A stretch of DNA of 32,650 nucleotides from Bordetella parapertussis (GTDB lineage Bacteria > Pseudomonadota > Gammaproteobacteria > Burkholderiales > Burkholderiaceae_B): positions 1-32,650 of the forward strand of contig CALQNE010000013.1 in NCBI GenBank assembly GCA_943331855.1, given 5' to 3'. The position numbers were made by a program, and so were the translations under genes. This document shows, in pieces, positions 24,319-32,088 of this stretch; the first letter of the stretch is position 1, and each line of letters starts with the position of its first letter. Under the pieces are notes generated by a model that saw only the letters and a program-made list of their open reading frames with translations, was not told the DNA's origin and did no database searches.

Positions 24319-25113
24319 GTGTTTAGATTAGACGGCAAAGTCGCACTCGTGACGGGTTGTGGCACGCTTGGCGAGGGGTGGGGTAACGGCAAGGCAATCT
24401 CAGTGGCGCTCGCCAGACAAGGCGCAAGTATCTTTGGTTCTGATCTAAATCTTGAGGCCGCACAACAGACGCAAAAAATCATTCAGGATGAGGGCGGCAT
24501 CGCACATGTGATCACCGCTGATGCAACACAGGCTGACGAGGTAAAGAAATTGGTCGATGCTTGTATGGCTCAATATGGCCGCATCGACATTTTGATTAAT
24601 AATGTGGGTCGCTCTGAGCCGGGTGATCCCGTTAGCATGAGCGAACAAATCTGGGATGACCAGATGGATATCAATGTAAAGGCCGCGTTCCTGGCCTGTA
24701 AATATGTGCTGCCGATCATGGAGGCGCAAGGCAAGGGCTCTATCGTTAGTATTTCGTCGGTTGCGGGCTTGCGTTATGTTGGTAAACCACAGGTTGGCTA
24801 TGCGGCCGGTAAAGCAGCGTTAATGCAACTGACCAAAACAACGGGCGTGTTGTATGCTGATCGAGGCGTACGCTTGAATTGCGTGGCGCCCGGCTTGGTA
24901 TTTACGCCGCTCGTGAAGCGCTTGGCTGATAAATATGCGAAGGGCGATTATGAAGGCTTTGTCGCGCATCGTCATAAACAGGTGCCTGCGGGTTATATGG
25001 GCGATGCGTGGGATGTTGCAAATACCGTTGTCTTTTTAGCAAGCGATGAAGCACGCTACATCACCGGTCAAACGATTGTGGTCGATGGCGGCTTAACCTC
25101 GACAACTCCTTAA
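24319..25113 (+). CDS. short-chain dehydrogenase/reductase (paralogue A)
   Basis: A 264-residue classical-type SDR starting at GTG 24319, which has AAGGA seven bases upstream. The cofactor loop is extended: VTGCGTLGEGWGNGKAIS instead of the usual TGxxxGIG. NNVG (~94-97), the serine strand SISSVAG and YAAGK (Tyr/Lys catalytic pair) are intact, and the C-terminus is GQTIVVDGG. The protein is probably an NAD(P)-dependent alcohol, hydroxy-acid or 3-oxoacyl dehydrogenase. The next gene is a clear paralogue with the same extended loop, 22 bases downstream. Both follow the TRAP genes and likely act on the imported compound. The substrate is unknown. Confidence 0.93.
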   Translation: MFRLDGKVALVTGCGTLGEGWGNGKAISVALARQGASIFGSDLNLEAAQQTQKIIQDEGGIAHVITADATQADEVKKLVDACMAQYGRIDILINNVGRSEPGDPVSMSEQIWDDQMDINVKAAFLACKYVLPIMEAQGKGSIVSISSVAGLRYVGKPQVGYAAGKAALMQLTKTTGVLYADRGVRLNCVAPGLVFTPLVKRLADKYAKGDYEGFVAHRHKQVPAGYMGDAWDVANTVVFLASDEARYITGQTIVVDGGLTSTTP

Positions 25114-25135
25114 TCATTTTTAAAAAAGATCTCGT

Positions 25136-25945
25136 ATGACTATCTCTCAAGGCAGGCTAGCCAATAAAGTTGCAATCATTACGGGTGCGGGTTGTGTGGG
25201 GCCAGGTTGGGGCAACGGCCGAGCGATCGCCATGCGCTTTGCGCAAGAAGGTGCGCGCGTCTTTGCGGTAGATAAAGATATGGCGGCCATGACTGATACG
25301 CTGGCGCTCATTAAAAAATTTGATGGGGATGTGACACCTTACACTTGCGATGTGACGGACAGCAAAGCCATACAAGCGCTTGTTGCCGCGTGCTTGAAGC
25401 AATACGGCACGGTTGATATCCTGGTTAATAACGTTGGCGGTCCTGTGCGCGGCGGGCCGATCGAACTCAGCGAAGAAAACTGGGATGCTCAAATCGATAT
25501 CAATCTTAAAACTGTCTTTTTGATGTGCAAATATGTGATGCCGATTATGGAGGCGAAAGGCGCCGGCTCGATCGTCAATATTTCGTCAACCTCCGGCATT
25601 CGTTTTTCAGGAGCCCCTCAAGTGGGCTACGCTGCGGCTAAGGCCGGCGTGATTCAGTTTGGACGCGTGGTGGCCGTTGAATATGCCAAAAAAGGAATTC
25701 GAGTGAATTCAGTACTGCCAGGCTTGCTGCACACGCCATTGGTTGAGGCGGTGTTGGCAGGCGCACAGGCAGGCGGGGATGCTGAGGGCTTATTGAAGCG
25801 CCGTCAAGCCCGCATCCCGATGTCGTTCATGGGCGATGGTCGCGATACTGCTAATGCAGTGTTGTTTTTAGCCTCCGATGAAGCCCGCTTTATCACCGGT
25901 ACTGAGCTGATTGTGGATGGTGGGATGAGTGCGAAGTGCGATTGA
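25136..25945 (+). CDS. short-chain dehydrogenase/reductase (paralogue B)
   Basis: A 269-residue SDR closely related to the gene just upstream. It shares the extended cofactor loop (ITGAGCVGPGWGNGRAIA), NNVGGPVRGGPIELSEENWD, NISSTSG, YAAAK and the C-terminal GTELIVDGG. Differences are concentrated in the C-terminal substrate loop (AGAQAGGDAEGLLKRR versus the sister's AKGDYEGFVAHR), which fits two dehydrogenases with different substrates or two successive steps. It is probably cotranscribed with the sister gene and with the MDR gene 52 bases downstream. Cofactor preference cannot be set by eye. Confidence 0.93.
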   Translation: MTISQGRLANKVAIITGAGCVGPGWGNGRAIAMRFAQEGARVFAVDKDMAAMTDTLALIKKFDGDVTPYTCDVTDSKAIQALVAACLKQYGTVDILVNNVGGPVRGGPIELSEENWDAQIDINLKTVFLMCKYVMPIMEAKGAGSIVNISSTSGIRFSGAPQVGYAAAKAGVIQFGRVVAVEYAKKGIRVNSVLPGLLHTPLVEAVLAGAQAGGDAEGLLKRRQARIPMSFMGDGRDTANAVLFLASDEARFITGTELIVDGGMSAKCD

Positions 25946-25997
25946 TGAGCAACGTACAGATTGATTCAAGAGATTTGCTAAAACTGGAGACTAAAGC

Positions 25998-26969
25998 ATG
26001 AAAGCAGCTGTTCTGACGACTGAAGGATTTCATATCACCGAGGCGCCTAAGCCGACTCCTACCGCCGAGCAGGTATTGGTTCGGGTGCGCGCTGCGGGTT
26101 TGAATCGCGCTGACTTGGGCGTGATTGCTGGTGGTATGCATGGCAGTCAAGGCGGGGCTGGTACCGTGCCTGGTCTTGAGTGGTCAGGTGAAATTGTTGA
26201 AGTGGGTGCCAACGCCAAAGGCTTTAAGGTCGGTGATCGCGTGATGTGTTCCGGTTCGGGTGGTTATGCAGAGTATGCCGTTGCCGACTGGGGGCGTGTC
26301 ATGATGATCCCATCCGCGTCAATGAGCTTTGAACAAGCAACGAGTTTGCCTATTGCAGTACAAACGATGCATAACGCAATCGTGACCGCCGGCGAATTGC
26401 GTAAAGGCGAGACCGTATTGATTCAAGGTGCGTCATCAGGTGTGGGTCTCATGGCGATGCAAGTCGCTAAATTGATGGGCGCGAAAACGGTGATTGGCAC
26501 GTCCTCTCATGCAGGCCGTCGCGAGCAACTCAAACAGTTTGGTGCAGATTTTGCAATTGACAATAGTGATCCACAGTGGCCTAAGCTGGCGACTGAGGCG
26601 AATGGTGGCAAGGGTGTTGACCTGATCATTGATCAGCTATCCGGAAAATTCGGGACGCCCAATATCGAGGCCTGTGCGATTCTTGGGCGCATTGTGAACG
26701 TTGGCCGACTTGCTGGGCGTTTTGCTGAGTTTGATTTTGATTTACACGCGCTCAAGCGAATTAAGTATACCGGCGTCACTTTCCGAACTCGAAGCATCGA
26801 AGAAGTACGCGAGATCACTCGGCTTGCAATGGTTGATTTAGCAGGATTTTTAAAATCAGGTGAGCTCGCTTTGCCAATTGATAGCAGCTATCAATTTGAC
26901 AAACTTGCTGACGCCTTTGCGCGGATGCGTGCGAATCAGCACTTCGGAAAAATCGTTGTCACCATGTAA
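25998..26969 (+). CDS. quinone oxidoreductase-like MDR-family NADPH reductase
   Basis: A 323-residue medium-chain dehydrogenase/reductase of the zinc-free quinone oxidoreductase branch. The GroES-like N-terminal domain includes VRVRAAGLNRADLGV and PGLEWSGEIVEVG; the Rossmann domain carries VLIQGASSGVGLMAMQVAKL. The catalytic and structural zinc cysteines of alcohol dehydrogenases are absent. Relatives include NADPH:quinone and enoyl reductases. The start has CTGGAG upstream. It is codirectional with the SDR pair upstream and with the FMN-binding protein gene 12 bases downstream, so it probably belongs to the same unit. A reductive or redox step in the same pathway is likely. Confidence 0.93.
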   Translation: MKAAVLTTEGFHITEAPKPTPTAEQVLVRVRAAGLNRADLGVIAGGMHGSQGGAGTVPGLEWSGEIVEVGANAKGFKVGDRVMCSGSGGYAEYAVADWGRVMMIPSASMSFEQATSLPIAVQTMHNAIVTAGELRKGETVLIQGASSGVGLMAMQVAKLMGAKTVIGTSSHAGRREQLKQFGADFAIDNSDPQWPKLATEANGGKGVDLIIDQLSGKFGTPNIEACAILGRIVNVGRLAGRFAEFDFDLHALKRIKYTGVTFRTRSIEEVREITRLAMVDLAGFLKSGELALPIDSSYQFDKLADAFARMRANQHFGKIVVTM

Positions 26970-26981
26970 GGTTGGGCCATT

Positions 26982-27584
26982 GTGATCCAGACCATCGAGC
27001 AGTTGCGAGTCTTATACCCTCCAGCAAAAGAGCGGGCAGTTAAAAAACAACTGCCTGCGCTCGATATGTATTGTGAGCGCTACATTGGGCTCTCACCTTT
27101 TGTGGTGATCTCGAGTCTTGGCGTAGATCAAATGCTCGATGCGTCACCTCGTGGCGGTGCGCCAGGATTTGTCAAAATCGTTGATGCGCATACCTTACTA
27201 ATCCCGGACTCGCCTGGTAATAATCGGCTAGACACGCTTGAAAATATTATTCATACAGGCCAGGTTGGCTTATTATTTTTAATTCCTGGCATGGATGAGA
27301 CCCTGCGCGTGAACGGTACGGCATGCTTATCAGTCGCTCCGACCGATCTTGCACAGTGCACGACTGAGGTCCGCACACCGAAACTAGTGATCAAGGTGAG
27401 TATTACGCAAGCCTATATGCATTGTGCGAAAGCCTTCATGCGTTCAAAGCTGTGGGATCTTCAAAGCCACATTGATCGCGCACTGATGCCGAGTATGGGT
27501 GAAATGGTAACGGCTCAAGCAGGAATGACTACACCGGCTGAGACGCAAGAAGAAATGATGGCCCGTTATCGCGCCGAACTGTGA
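26982..27584 (+). CDS. pyridoxamine 5'-phosphate oxidase-like FMN-binding protein (MSMEG_1061-like)
   Basis: A 200-residue split-barrel flavoprotein. It starts at GTG 26982, the only plausible start since an in-frame stop lies 15 bases upstream. The pattern FVVISSLGVDQMLDASPRGG, VDAHTLLIPDSPGNNRLDTL, NIIHTGQVGLLFLIPG, ETLRVNGTACLS and AYMHCAKAFMRSKLWD is typical of the MSMEG_1061-like family. Members bind FMN or F420; in a betaproteobacterium FMN is likelier. The reaction is unknown. It is the last gene of the TRAP/SDR/MDR group and ends 27 bases from the convergent lyase gene. Confidence 0.92.
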   Translation: MIQTIEQLRVLYPPAKERAVKKQLPALDMYCERYIGLSPFVVISSLGVDQMLDASPRGGAPGFVKIVDAHTLLIPDSPGNNRLDTLENIIHTGQVGLLFLIPGMDETLRVNGTACLSVAPTDLAQCTTEVRTPKLVIKVSITQAYMHCAKAFMRSKLWDLQSHIDRALMPSMGEMVTAQAGMTTPAETQEEMMARYRAEL

Positions 27585-27611
27585 AAATAAAATAGCATCG
27601 CAGCACTGATC

Positions 27612-28523
27612 TTAGCGGTCAAAATATTGACGCTGCCAAGTTTCAAACTCTGCCGAGCGATCAACCTCGCGCAGCAACTGGGCCGAGGCCTGCCTTGATT
27701 TGAGTGCGCCCGGATCACCGCCCATCTTCAGATTTTCGAGTCCGTCATAGATAGCTTGAACAGCCATCGTGTAGGGTGATTGGCCCAGGTAGCGGATTCG
27801 AACGCCCTGCGCCTTTAAGTATTCAGTGTCTGCAGCGAGCTCGGCTGGCATCCGTAAAACAAAAAGAGGTAGAGCGCAGACGGTTCTGATAGCCTCGACG
27901 TCGCGGCGTCCGTTCGGCAGCTCTGGAAACATTAGTGCTTCAGCGCCAGTACGGCTATAGGCAGAAATTCTTGTTAAGGCCTGATCAAGTGGCAGATGTT
28001 CGAGGACCCTTGATCTTGCCACAATGAGGGTCAGCGGATCACGTCTTGCTGCCACAGCCGCCTTCAGCTTGTTGACCTGTTCTTCAACGGATATCAAATC
28101 TGGATAATGATGTGAATCCGTGTGAGCGATATCTTTTTTAATACCTTGCTGCTCAAACGCCAAGTGCTGCGGGACTCGGACATCCTCGATTTCGATGGCG
28201 CAGACGCCCGCGGCTTCGAGTTCTTGAACCGTTCGCATGACCGCGAGCGCATGAGGGCCGCCGTCATCCGCGTCCGCGATTAAACAGAGCGTCGAGACGC
28301 GCTGAATGCGGCGGCAGACATCTGCGAGATCAGAGATGTTGGATAAGGCAATGCCGTCAGGTATGGCGAGGTTCGCGAATTTCGCGACAGAGCCCGACAG
28401 CTTGGCGACTTCCCAGCCTTGCATATCGGCGATGCGTGCAGAGAGTGGATCAAAAACTGGCGCAGCCAAGTTGCATGTATTGTTAGAAAGTAGTTGTCTA
28501 AATCGTTCTCGGGCTGAAGTCAC
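27612..28523 (-). CDS. isocitrate lyase/PEP mutase-family enzyme (oxaloacetate decarboxylase-like)
   Basis: A 303-residue TIM-barrel protein. It starts at GTG 28523 with AAGAGG about six bases upstream. Family marks are PVFDPLSARIADMQGWEVAK, LIADADDGG (metal-binding aspartates; typical members have DxDxGYG), VCAIEIEDVRVPQ, and LTLIVARSRVLEHLPLDQAL. It lacks the KKCGH catalytic cysteine motif of isocitrate lyase, and a GYG-like turn is replaced by GGP, so the best guess is the oxaloacetate decarboxylase or carboxyphosphonoenolpyruvate-mutase-like branch. It is the last gene after a Bug receptor in a minus-strand operon (46-base gap). Substrate likely a 2-oxo or 2-hydroxy dicarboxylate. Confidence 0.9.
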   Translation of the reverse strand: MTSARERFRQLLSNNTCNLAAPVFDPLSARIADMQGWEVAKLSGSVAKFANLAIPDGIALSNISDLADVCRRIQRVSTLCLIADADDGGPHALAVMRTVQELEAAGVCAIEIEDVRVPQHLAFEQQGIKKDIAHTDSHHYPDLISVEEQVNKLKAAVAARRDPLTLIVARSRVLEHLPLDQALTRISAYSRTGAEALMFPELPNGRRDVEAIRTVCALPLFVLRMPAELAADTEYLKAQGVRIRYLGQSPYTMAVQAIYDGLENLKMGGDPGALKSRQASAQLLREVDRSAEFETWQRQYFDR

Positions 28524-28569
28524 AAAAGCCTCTTGGGATGGTGAGGGATAAAGAGCAGCGTGAGGCAGC

Positions 28570-29517
28570 TTATTTTTTTGATAAACCGGCGGCCTTGACG
28601 ACCTTCCCTAGCTTGTCGTACTCATCATTTAATTGTTTGGCGAGTGCAGGCCCCTTGATCAGCTCGAGTGTTTCACCGACTTCATCCAAAAACTTCATAG
28701 CCTCAGGCGAACGCGCGGCCGTTTCAAGAATTTTTTCGAGATAGGCGATGCGCTCGGGTGGTGTGCCGCGAGGTACAAAAATTGCGCGCCACAGTACGGT
28801 CTCTTCACCTGGGATCCCCAGTTCAGATAAGCTCGTCGTACCGGGTAGTGCCTTCGCCCGATTAGCGGCTGTGACCAAGAGGCACTTCACCGAGCCCGCC
28901 TGAATGAACTGCAAAATAGGCGGAATAGAGCCCACATACATGTCGACGTGGCCACCCAATAAACCGACACGAGACTCACCTGCGCCTTTATAAGGAATGT
29001 CGCGTTGCGTGATACCAAAGGCCAGGAAGGTACGCGTTGCGGCAAGTTGTCCCAACCCGCCAGGGCCGTCTGTGCCAAAGGAGTATTGATTTGGTTTCTG
29101 TTTAAGTAAGGTCAAAAGTTCAGTGGCCGTATTGGCTGGAAAATCGGGTCGCGTGCAGATAACATACGGCGCGCTACTAAAGAGCATGACCGGAATGTAG
29201 TCGTCAGGGGTATAGCTGACACCAAGCGTATGGGGCGCGATTGAGATTGGGCCTGTCCAGGCCCCGGCGAGCGTCGTGCCGTCGGGTTTCGAGTTGACCA
29301 TTTTTGCTACGCCGATACTGCCACCTCCCCCTGAGATGTTGGTGACAACAACAGGTACGCCAAATTCTTTTTCGATCACCTTGGCAAAAATACGAAAGTA
29401 AATATCTCCACCTCCACCCGGAGGCGAGGGCCAAATAATCGTAATCGGATCGGCCGCATAGGCAACCGACGCAGTGAGCGCGATGAATAGGGACAGTAGT
29501 TTTTTGAAAAGTCTCAT
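28570..29517 (-). CDS. Bug/TctC-family periplasmic solute receptor (copy 6, divergent)
   Basis: A 315-residue protein. The ATG at 29517 starts a signal peptide (MRLFKKLLSLFIALTASVAY, cleavage near AYA21); the frame upstream of it belongs to the end of a degraded gene. The mature N-terminus DPITIIWPSPPGGGGDIYFR lacks the usual YPxKPI opening, and this is the most divergent of the seven copies. VVVTNISGGGGSIG, DIPYKGAGESRVGLLGG and LGIPGEETVLWRAIFVP still identify the fold. It lies between the amidohydrolase pseudogene upstream and the lyase gene downstream on the same strand. Confidence 0.93.
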   Translation of the reverse strand: MRLFKKLLSLFIALTASVAYAADPITIIWPSPPGGGGDIYFRIFAKVIEKEFGVPVVVTNISGGGGSIGVAKMVNSKPDGTTLAGAWTGPISIAPHTLGVSYTPDDYIPVMLFSSAPYVICTRPDFPANTATELLTLLKQKPNQYSFGTDGPGGLGQLAATRTFLAFGITQRDIPYKGAGESRVGLLGGHVDMYVGSIPPILQFIQAGSVKCLLVTAANRAKALPGTTSLSELGIPGEETVLWRAIFVPRGTPPERIAYLEKILETAARSPEAMKFLDEVGETLELIKGPALAKQLNDEYDKLGKVVKAAGLSKK

Positions 29518-29536
29518 GGGTGTACTCGATGATGAT

Positions 29537-30038
29537 TCATTCAAATTGATAAAGTATTTTTGCATTTTCAGAAAACAAAAGTTGACGGTGATCTGAATCT
29601 TGAATTGCATCCATAAAAAAATGAAGAGGATTGAAAGCGACTGCCACCTTGTCGATAAAGCGAATATAGGGCCAGTCTGACCCCCAGACCATTCGATCCG
29701 GACGTAAGGCCATTAATGCTTGTGCGTAGGGCACCAAGTCAGGATACGGAGCTTGCGTTGTGCATTGCAGCAAGCTCTTGGGTGGTGACATCAGGTGCGA
29801 CGGCAACAACCGCGCGACCGTTTACGCCCAGAGTCGCCAATTCGTTGAGCATATAGCGATTATCTGCACCGTAGCACGAAGGCTGTACCAACACCATGCG
29901 CTTGATGCCGAGCGGTGTAAAGAGCGTTTGATAGTCCTTGATCGACAGTATCGGTGGTTCGTACCCCCGCGTGGCCACCATCGGAAATTGTTCCGGCTTG
30001 GCAAAGACATGAAAATGACAGTCACAGATGTCGTGCAT
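29537..30038 (-). pseudogene. amidohydrolase-family gene with internal deletion and frameshift
   Basis: The N-terminal part (30038 down to ~29765) encodes MHDICDCHFHVFAKPEQFP, with an intact HxH metal motif, and continues to TTQELAAMHN, then stops at 29739. The C-terminal part is in another frame (from ~29764 to 29537): APYPDLVPYAQALMALRPD, MVWGSDWPY (the conserved Asp strand) and a normal end LLFSENAKILYQF. About 110 residues between them, which should carry the central metal and substrate residues, are missing compared with the usual ~280-residue length. The start still has GAGGAGA upstream, so a 99-residue fragment may be made. The junction lies at an 8-base inverted repeat (29749-29756 and 29770-29777). 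The Bug receptor follows 19 bases downstream. Confidence 0.85.
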
Positions 30039-30118
30039 CTGAAAATCTCCTCGGGTGTTGGAGGCCTATGGTCAGAACACGTTAGCATATGCACAACCGA
30101 ATCGACAGAGGAGTCCCG

Positions 30119-31006
30119 ATGCCAATGACTGATGCCAACGTATCTATTCAATATGGCTACGCAACAGTGCCGCTTGGTCAAATTCATTACGCGCAAGCGG
30201 GTGCTGCTGATGCCCCGCCGCTAATTTTGATGCATGCGGCTGGACGTTCTAGCCGGTGTTATCGACACATGCTGCCCTTGCTCGGCAAAGATTTTCGAGC
30301 AATCGCCATCGACTTGCCTGGTTTCGGGCATTCTGCCCGGATGCCTGAGAATCCAACGATTGATGGCCTGGCGCAAACACTTGCAGACTTCATTGAAGCG
30401 TTAGCGTTGCAGCGTCCCCACATTGTGGGTCTACATACTGGAAACAAAATCGCTGCGGCGTTGGCGGCGAATTATCCCGAGCAAGTGGGTGACGTCATTT
30501 TGCTTGGGCAGACCCACAGTTTGATTTTGGATATGAAAACGCGCAATGGCGCGTTAGCTGCGTATTGCGATAGATATTTTCCAAAATATTCAAATAGCAC
30601 CGACGGCTCGCATCTATTGAAAGCCTGGAACATTACACAAGCCGCCATCGAAGGGTTTTGGTGGCCGCCTGAACTGCTCAATGCTGCAGTGGTGAGCCCG
30701 GCTGATCTTGCGCAGGCTCAGGTGCGCGTGATCGACCATATGCAGGGCTGGGAAAGTATTGTGCCTTTGTACCAAGCGATATTTTCGTTTGACCTGCCTG
30801 AAGTGGTTAAACGCATCACGGCGCGAACCCTTGTTTTAGAACTGCTGACTCCTCAAGAGGCGCATTATGGCCCACAGGGTCAGCTTCTGTGTGACTTGAT
30901 CCCAGGGGCAACACTCGATCAGTTACAAAACGCGGTTGGGCTTTCGATGGAGTACCGTCCTGACGAGGTTGTGATGGCTATCCGCAGGTTCTTATGTAGG
31001 GTATAG
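30119..31006 (+). CDS. alpha/beta-hydrolase-fold protein with His in place of the nucleophile
   Basis: A 295-residue alpha/beta-hydrolase-fold protein. ATG 30119 follows AGGAG by five bases and is preferred to an in-frame ATG at 30089. The oxyanion region is LILMHAAGRSS (39-42 HAAG) and the strand AIAIDLPGFGHS is typical. The nucleophile elbow, normally GxSxG, reads GLHTG (104-108) with H106 at the serine position. A clear C-terminal catalytic His is also not seen (VGLSMEYRPDE in the usual place). Such HTG variants appear to form a recurring subgroup whose chemistry I do not know; non-hydrolytic or cofactor-free lyase-type reactions are possible. It starts 80 bases from the divergent amidohydrolase pseudogene and precedes a Bug receptor. 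Confidence 0.9.
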   Translation: MPMTDANVSIQYGYATVPLGQIHYAQAGAADAPPLILMHAAGRSSRCYRHMLPLLGKDFRAIAIDLPGFGHSARMPENPTIDGLAQTLADFIEALALQRPHIVGLHTGNKIAAALAANYPEQVGDVILLGQTHSLILDMKTRNGALAAYCDRYFPKYSNSTDGSHLLKAWNITQAAIEGFWWPPELLNAAVVSPADLAQAQVRVIDHMQGWESIVPLYQAIFSFDLPEVVKRITARTLVLELLTPQEAHYGPQGQLLCDLIPGATLDQLQNAVGLSMEYRPDEVVMAIRRFLCRV

Positions 31007-31086
31007 TTTTTGAACTTTATACAGTTTCAAACCGTCCAAGAGCGGGAGAGCTTAAACCACACACATCAGCGCCGAGGAGGGCAACG

Positions 31087-32067
31087 ATGATTAAGATAAC
31101 AGGCCGCTGGGCACGTACGTTTATATTCGCAGGATTGTTCGCGCTCGCCGCGAGCTGTTTCTCGCAAGACTATCCCACCAAGCCCATTCGGCTACTGATT
31201 CCTGCTCCGCCCGGAGGTGGCACCGATATTTTGGCGCGCGTGATGGCCGATCATTTGGTCAAGCAGTTTGGTCAGCCCATCGTCTTTGACCATAAAGGCG
31301 GTGCGAGCGGCATGATTGCCGTTGAGAATATGCTGCAAGCGCCCGCAGACGGGTATACGTTATTGATGGTTTACTCGGGCATCGTCACGGTCAATCAGTC
31401 TTTGATCAAAAATATTAAATACGATCCGCTCAAAGATCTTGTGGGTATCGCGAACTTTGCTGAGGTACCTAATCTATTGATTGTTCATCCCTCTTTTAAG
31501 GTTGACTCAGTTAAAGACTTGATTGCTCAGGCCAAGACGAAGCCTGATGGCATCACGTATGCCTCAGCAGGTAATGGTGTATCTAATCACCTGGCGATGG
31601 AGCTTTTTAAACAAACGGCCGATGTTGCGATGGTGCATATTCCCTACAAGGGTGGCGCTCAAGCGATGGTGGGCTTGATGGGCGGTCAAGTGCAGTTGAT
31701 GTTTAACAACACGCCCGAAGTCTTGCCTCAGATGAACTCGGGTCGTCTAAAGGTCTTGGCGATTGCCTTGCCTGAGCGCTCTCCGTTGATGCCAGATATT
31801 CCGACAGTGGCTGAACAAGGGCTGCCTGGTTTTAGTATTTCACTTTGGTATGGGCTGATCGGTGCCAAGGGTATACCGCAGCCTATCGTCGAGAAGCTCA
31901 ATGCAGCGGTGCGTACCGCACTCGCTGATCCAGAGGTGGTTGCAAAGTTAGCCAAGCTTGGTTCGCAACCGATCATTCAGTCTACGCAAGAATTTGCTGA
32001 AGTGATTAAAAAAGATTCGGCGAAATGGGCAGAAGTTATCAAAACTGGCAATATCAAACCAGATTAA
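31087..32067 (+). CDS. Bug/TctC-family periplasmic solute receptor (copy 7)
   Basis: A 326-residue protein with a long signal peptide (MIKITGRWARTFIFAGLFAL, cleavage near CFS25). The signature YPTKPIRLLIPAPPGGGTD, IVFDHKGGASGMIAVE, HIPYKGGAQAMVGLMGG and MPDIPTVAEQG identify the family. GAGGAGGG lies about five bases before the ATG, a very strong ribosome binding site. The Old Yellow Enzyme gene begins 21 bases after the stop and is probably cotranscribed. The alpha/beta-hydrolase gene lies 80 bases upstream. The ligand could be the enoate or acid handled by those enzymes, by context only. Confidence 0.95.
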   Translation: MIKITGRWARTFIFAGLFALAASCFSQDYPTKPIRLLIPAPPGGGTDILARVMADHLVKQFGQPIVFDHKGGASGMIAVENMLQAPADGYTLLMVYSGIVTVNQSLIKNIKYDPLKDLVGIANFAEVPNLLIVHPSFKVDSVKDLIAQAKTKPDGITYASAGNGVSNHLAMELFKQTADVAMVHIPYKGGAQAMVGLMGGQVQLMFNNTPEVLPQMNSGRLKVLAIALPERSPLMPDIPTVAEQGLPGFSISLWYGLIGAKGIPQPIVEKLNAAVRTALADPEVVAKLAKLGSQPIIQSTQEFAEVIKKDSAKWAEVIKTGNIKPD

Positions 32068-32088
32068 TTGTTTATTACTGAGATCAAC

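Noticed and set aside
29739..29777. Programmed frameshift joining the two amidohydrolase halves
   Set aside because: A frameshift would not restore the roughly 110 missing central residues; no slippery heptamer is seen at the junction. A deletion explains the data better.
29537..29809. The 90-residue reading frame as an independent small gene
   Set aside because: Its sequence is the C-terminal third of an amidohydrolase (MVWGSDWPY strand and normal end) and it has no ribosome binding site; it is the tail of the broken gene.
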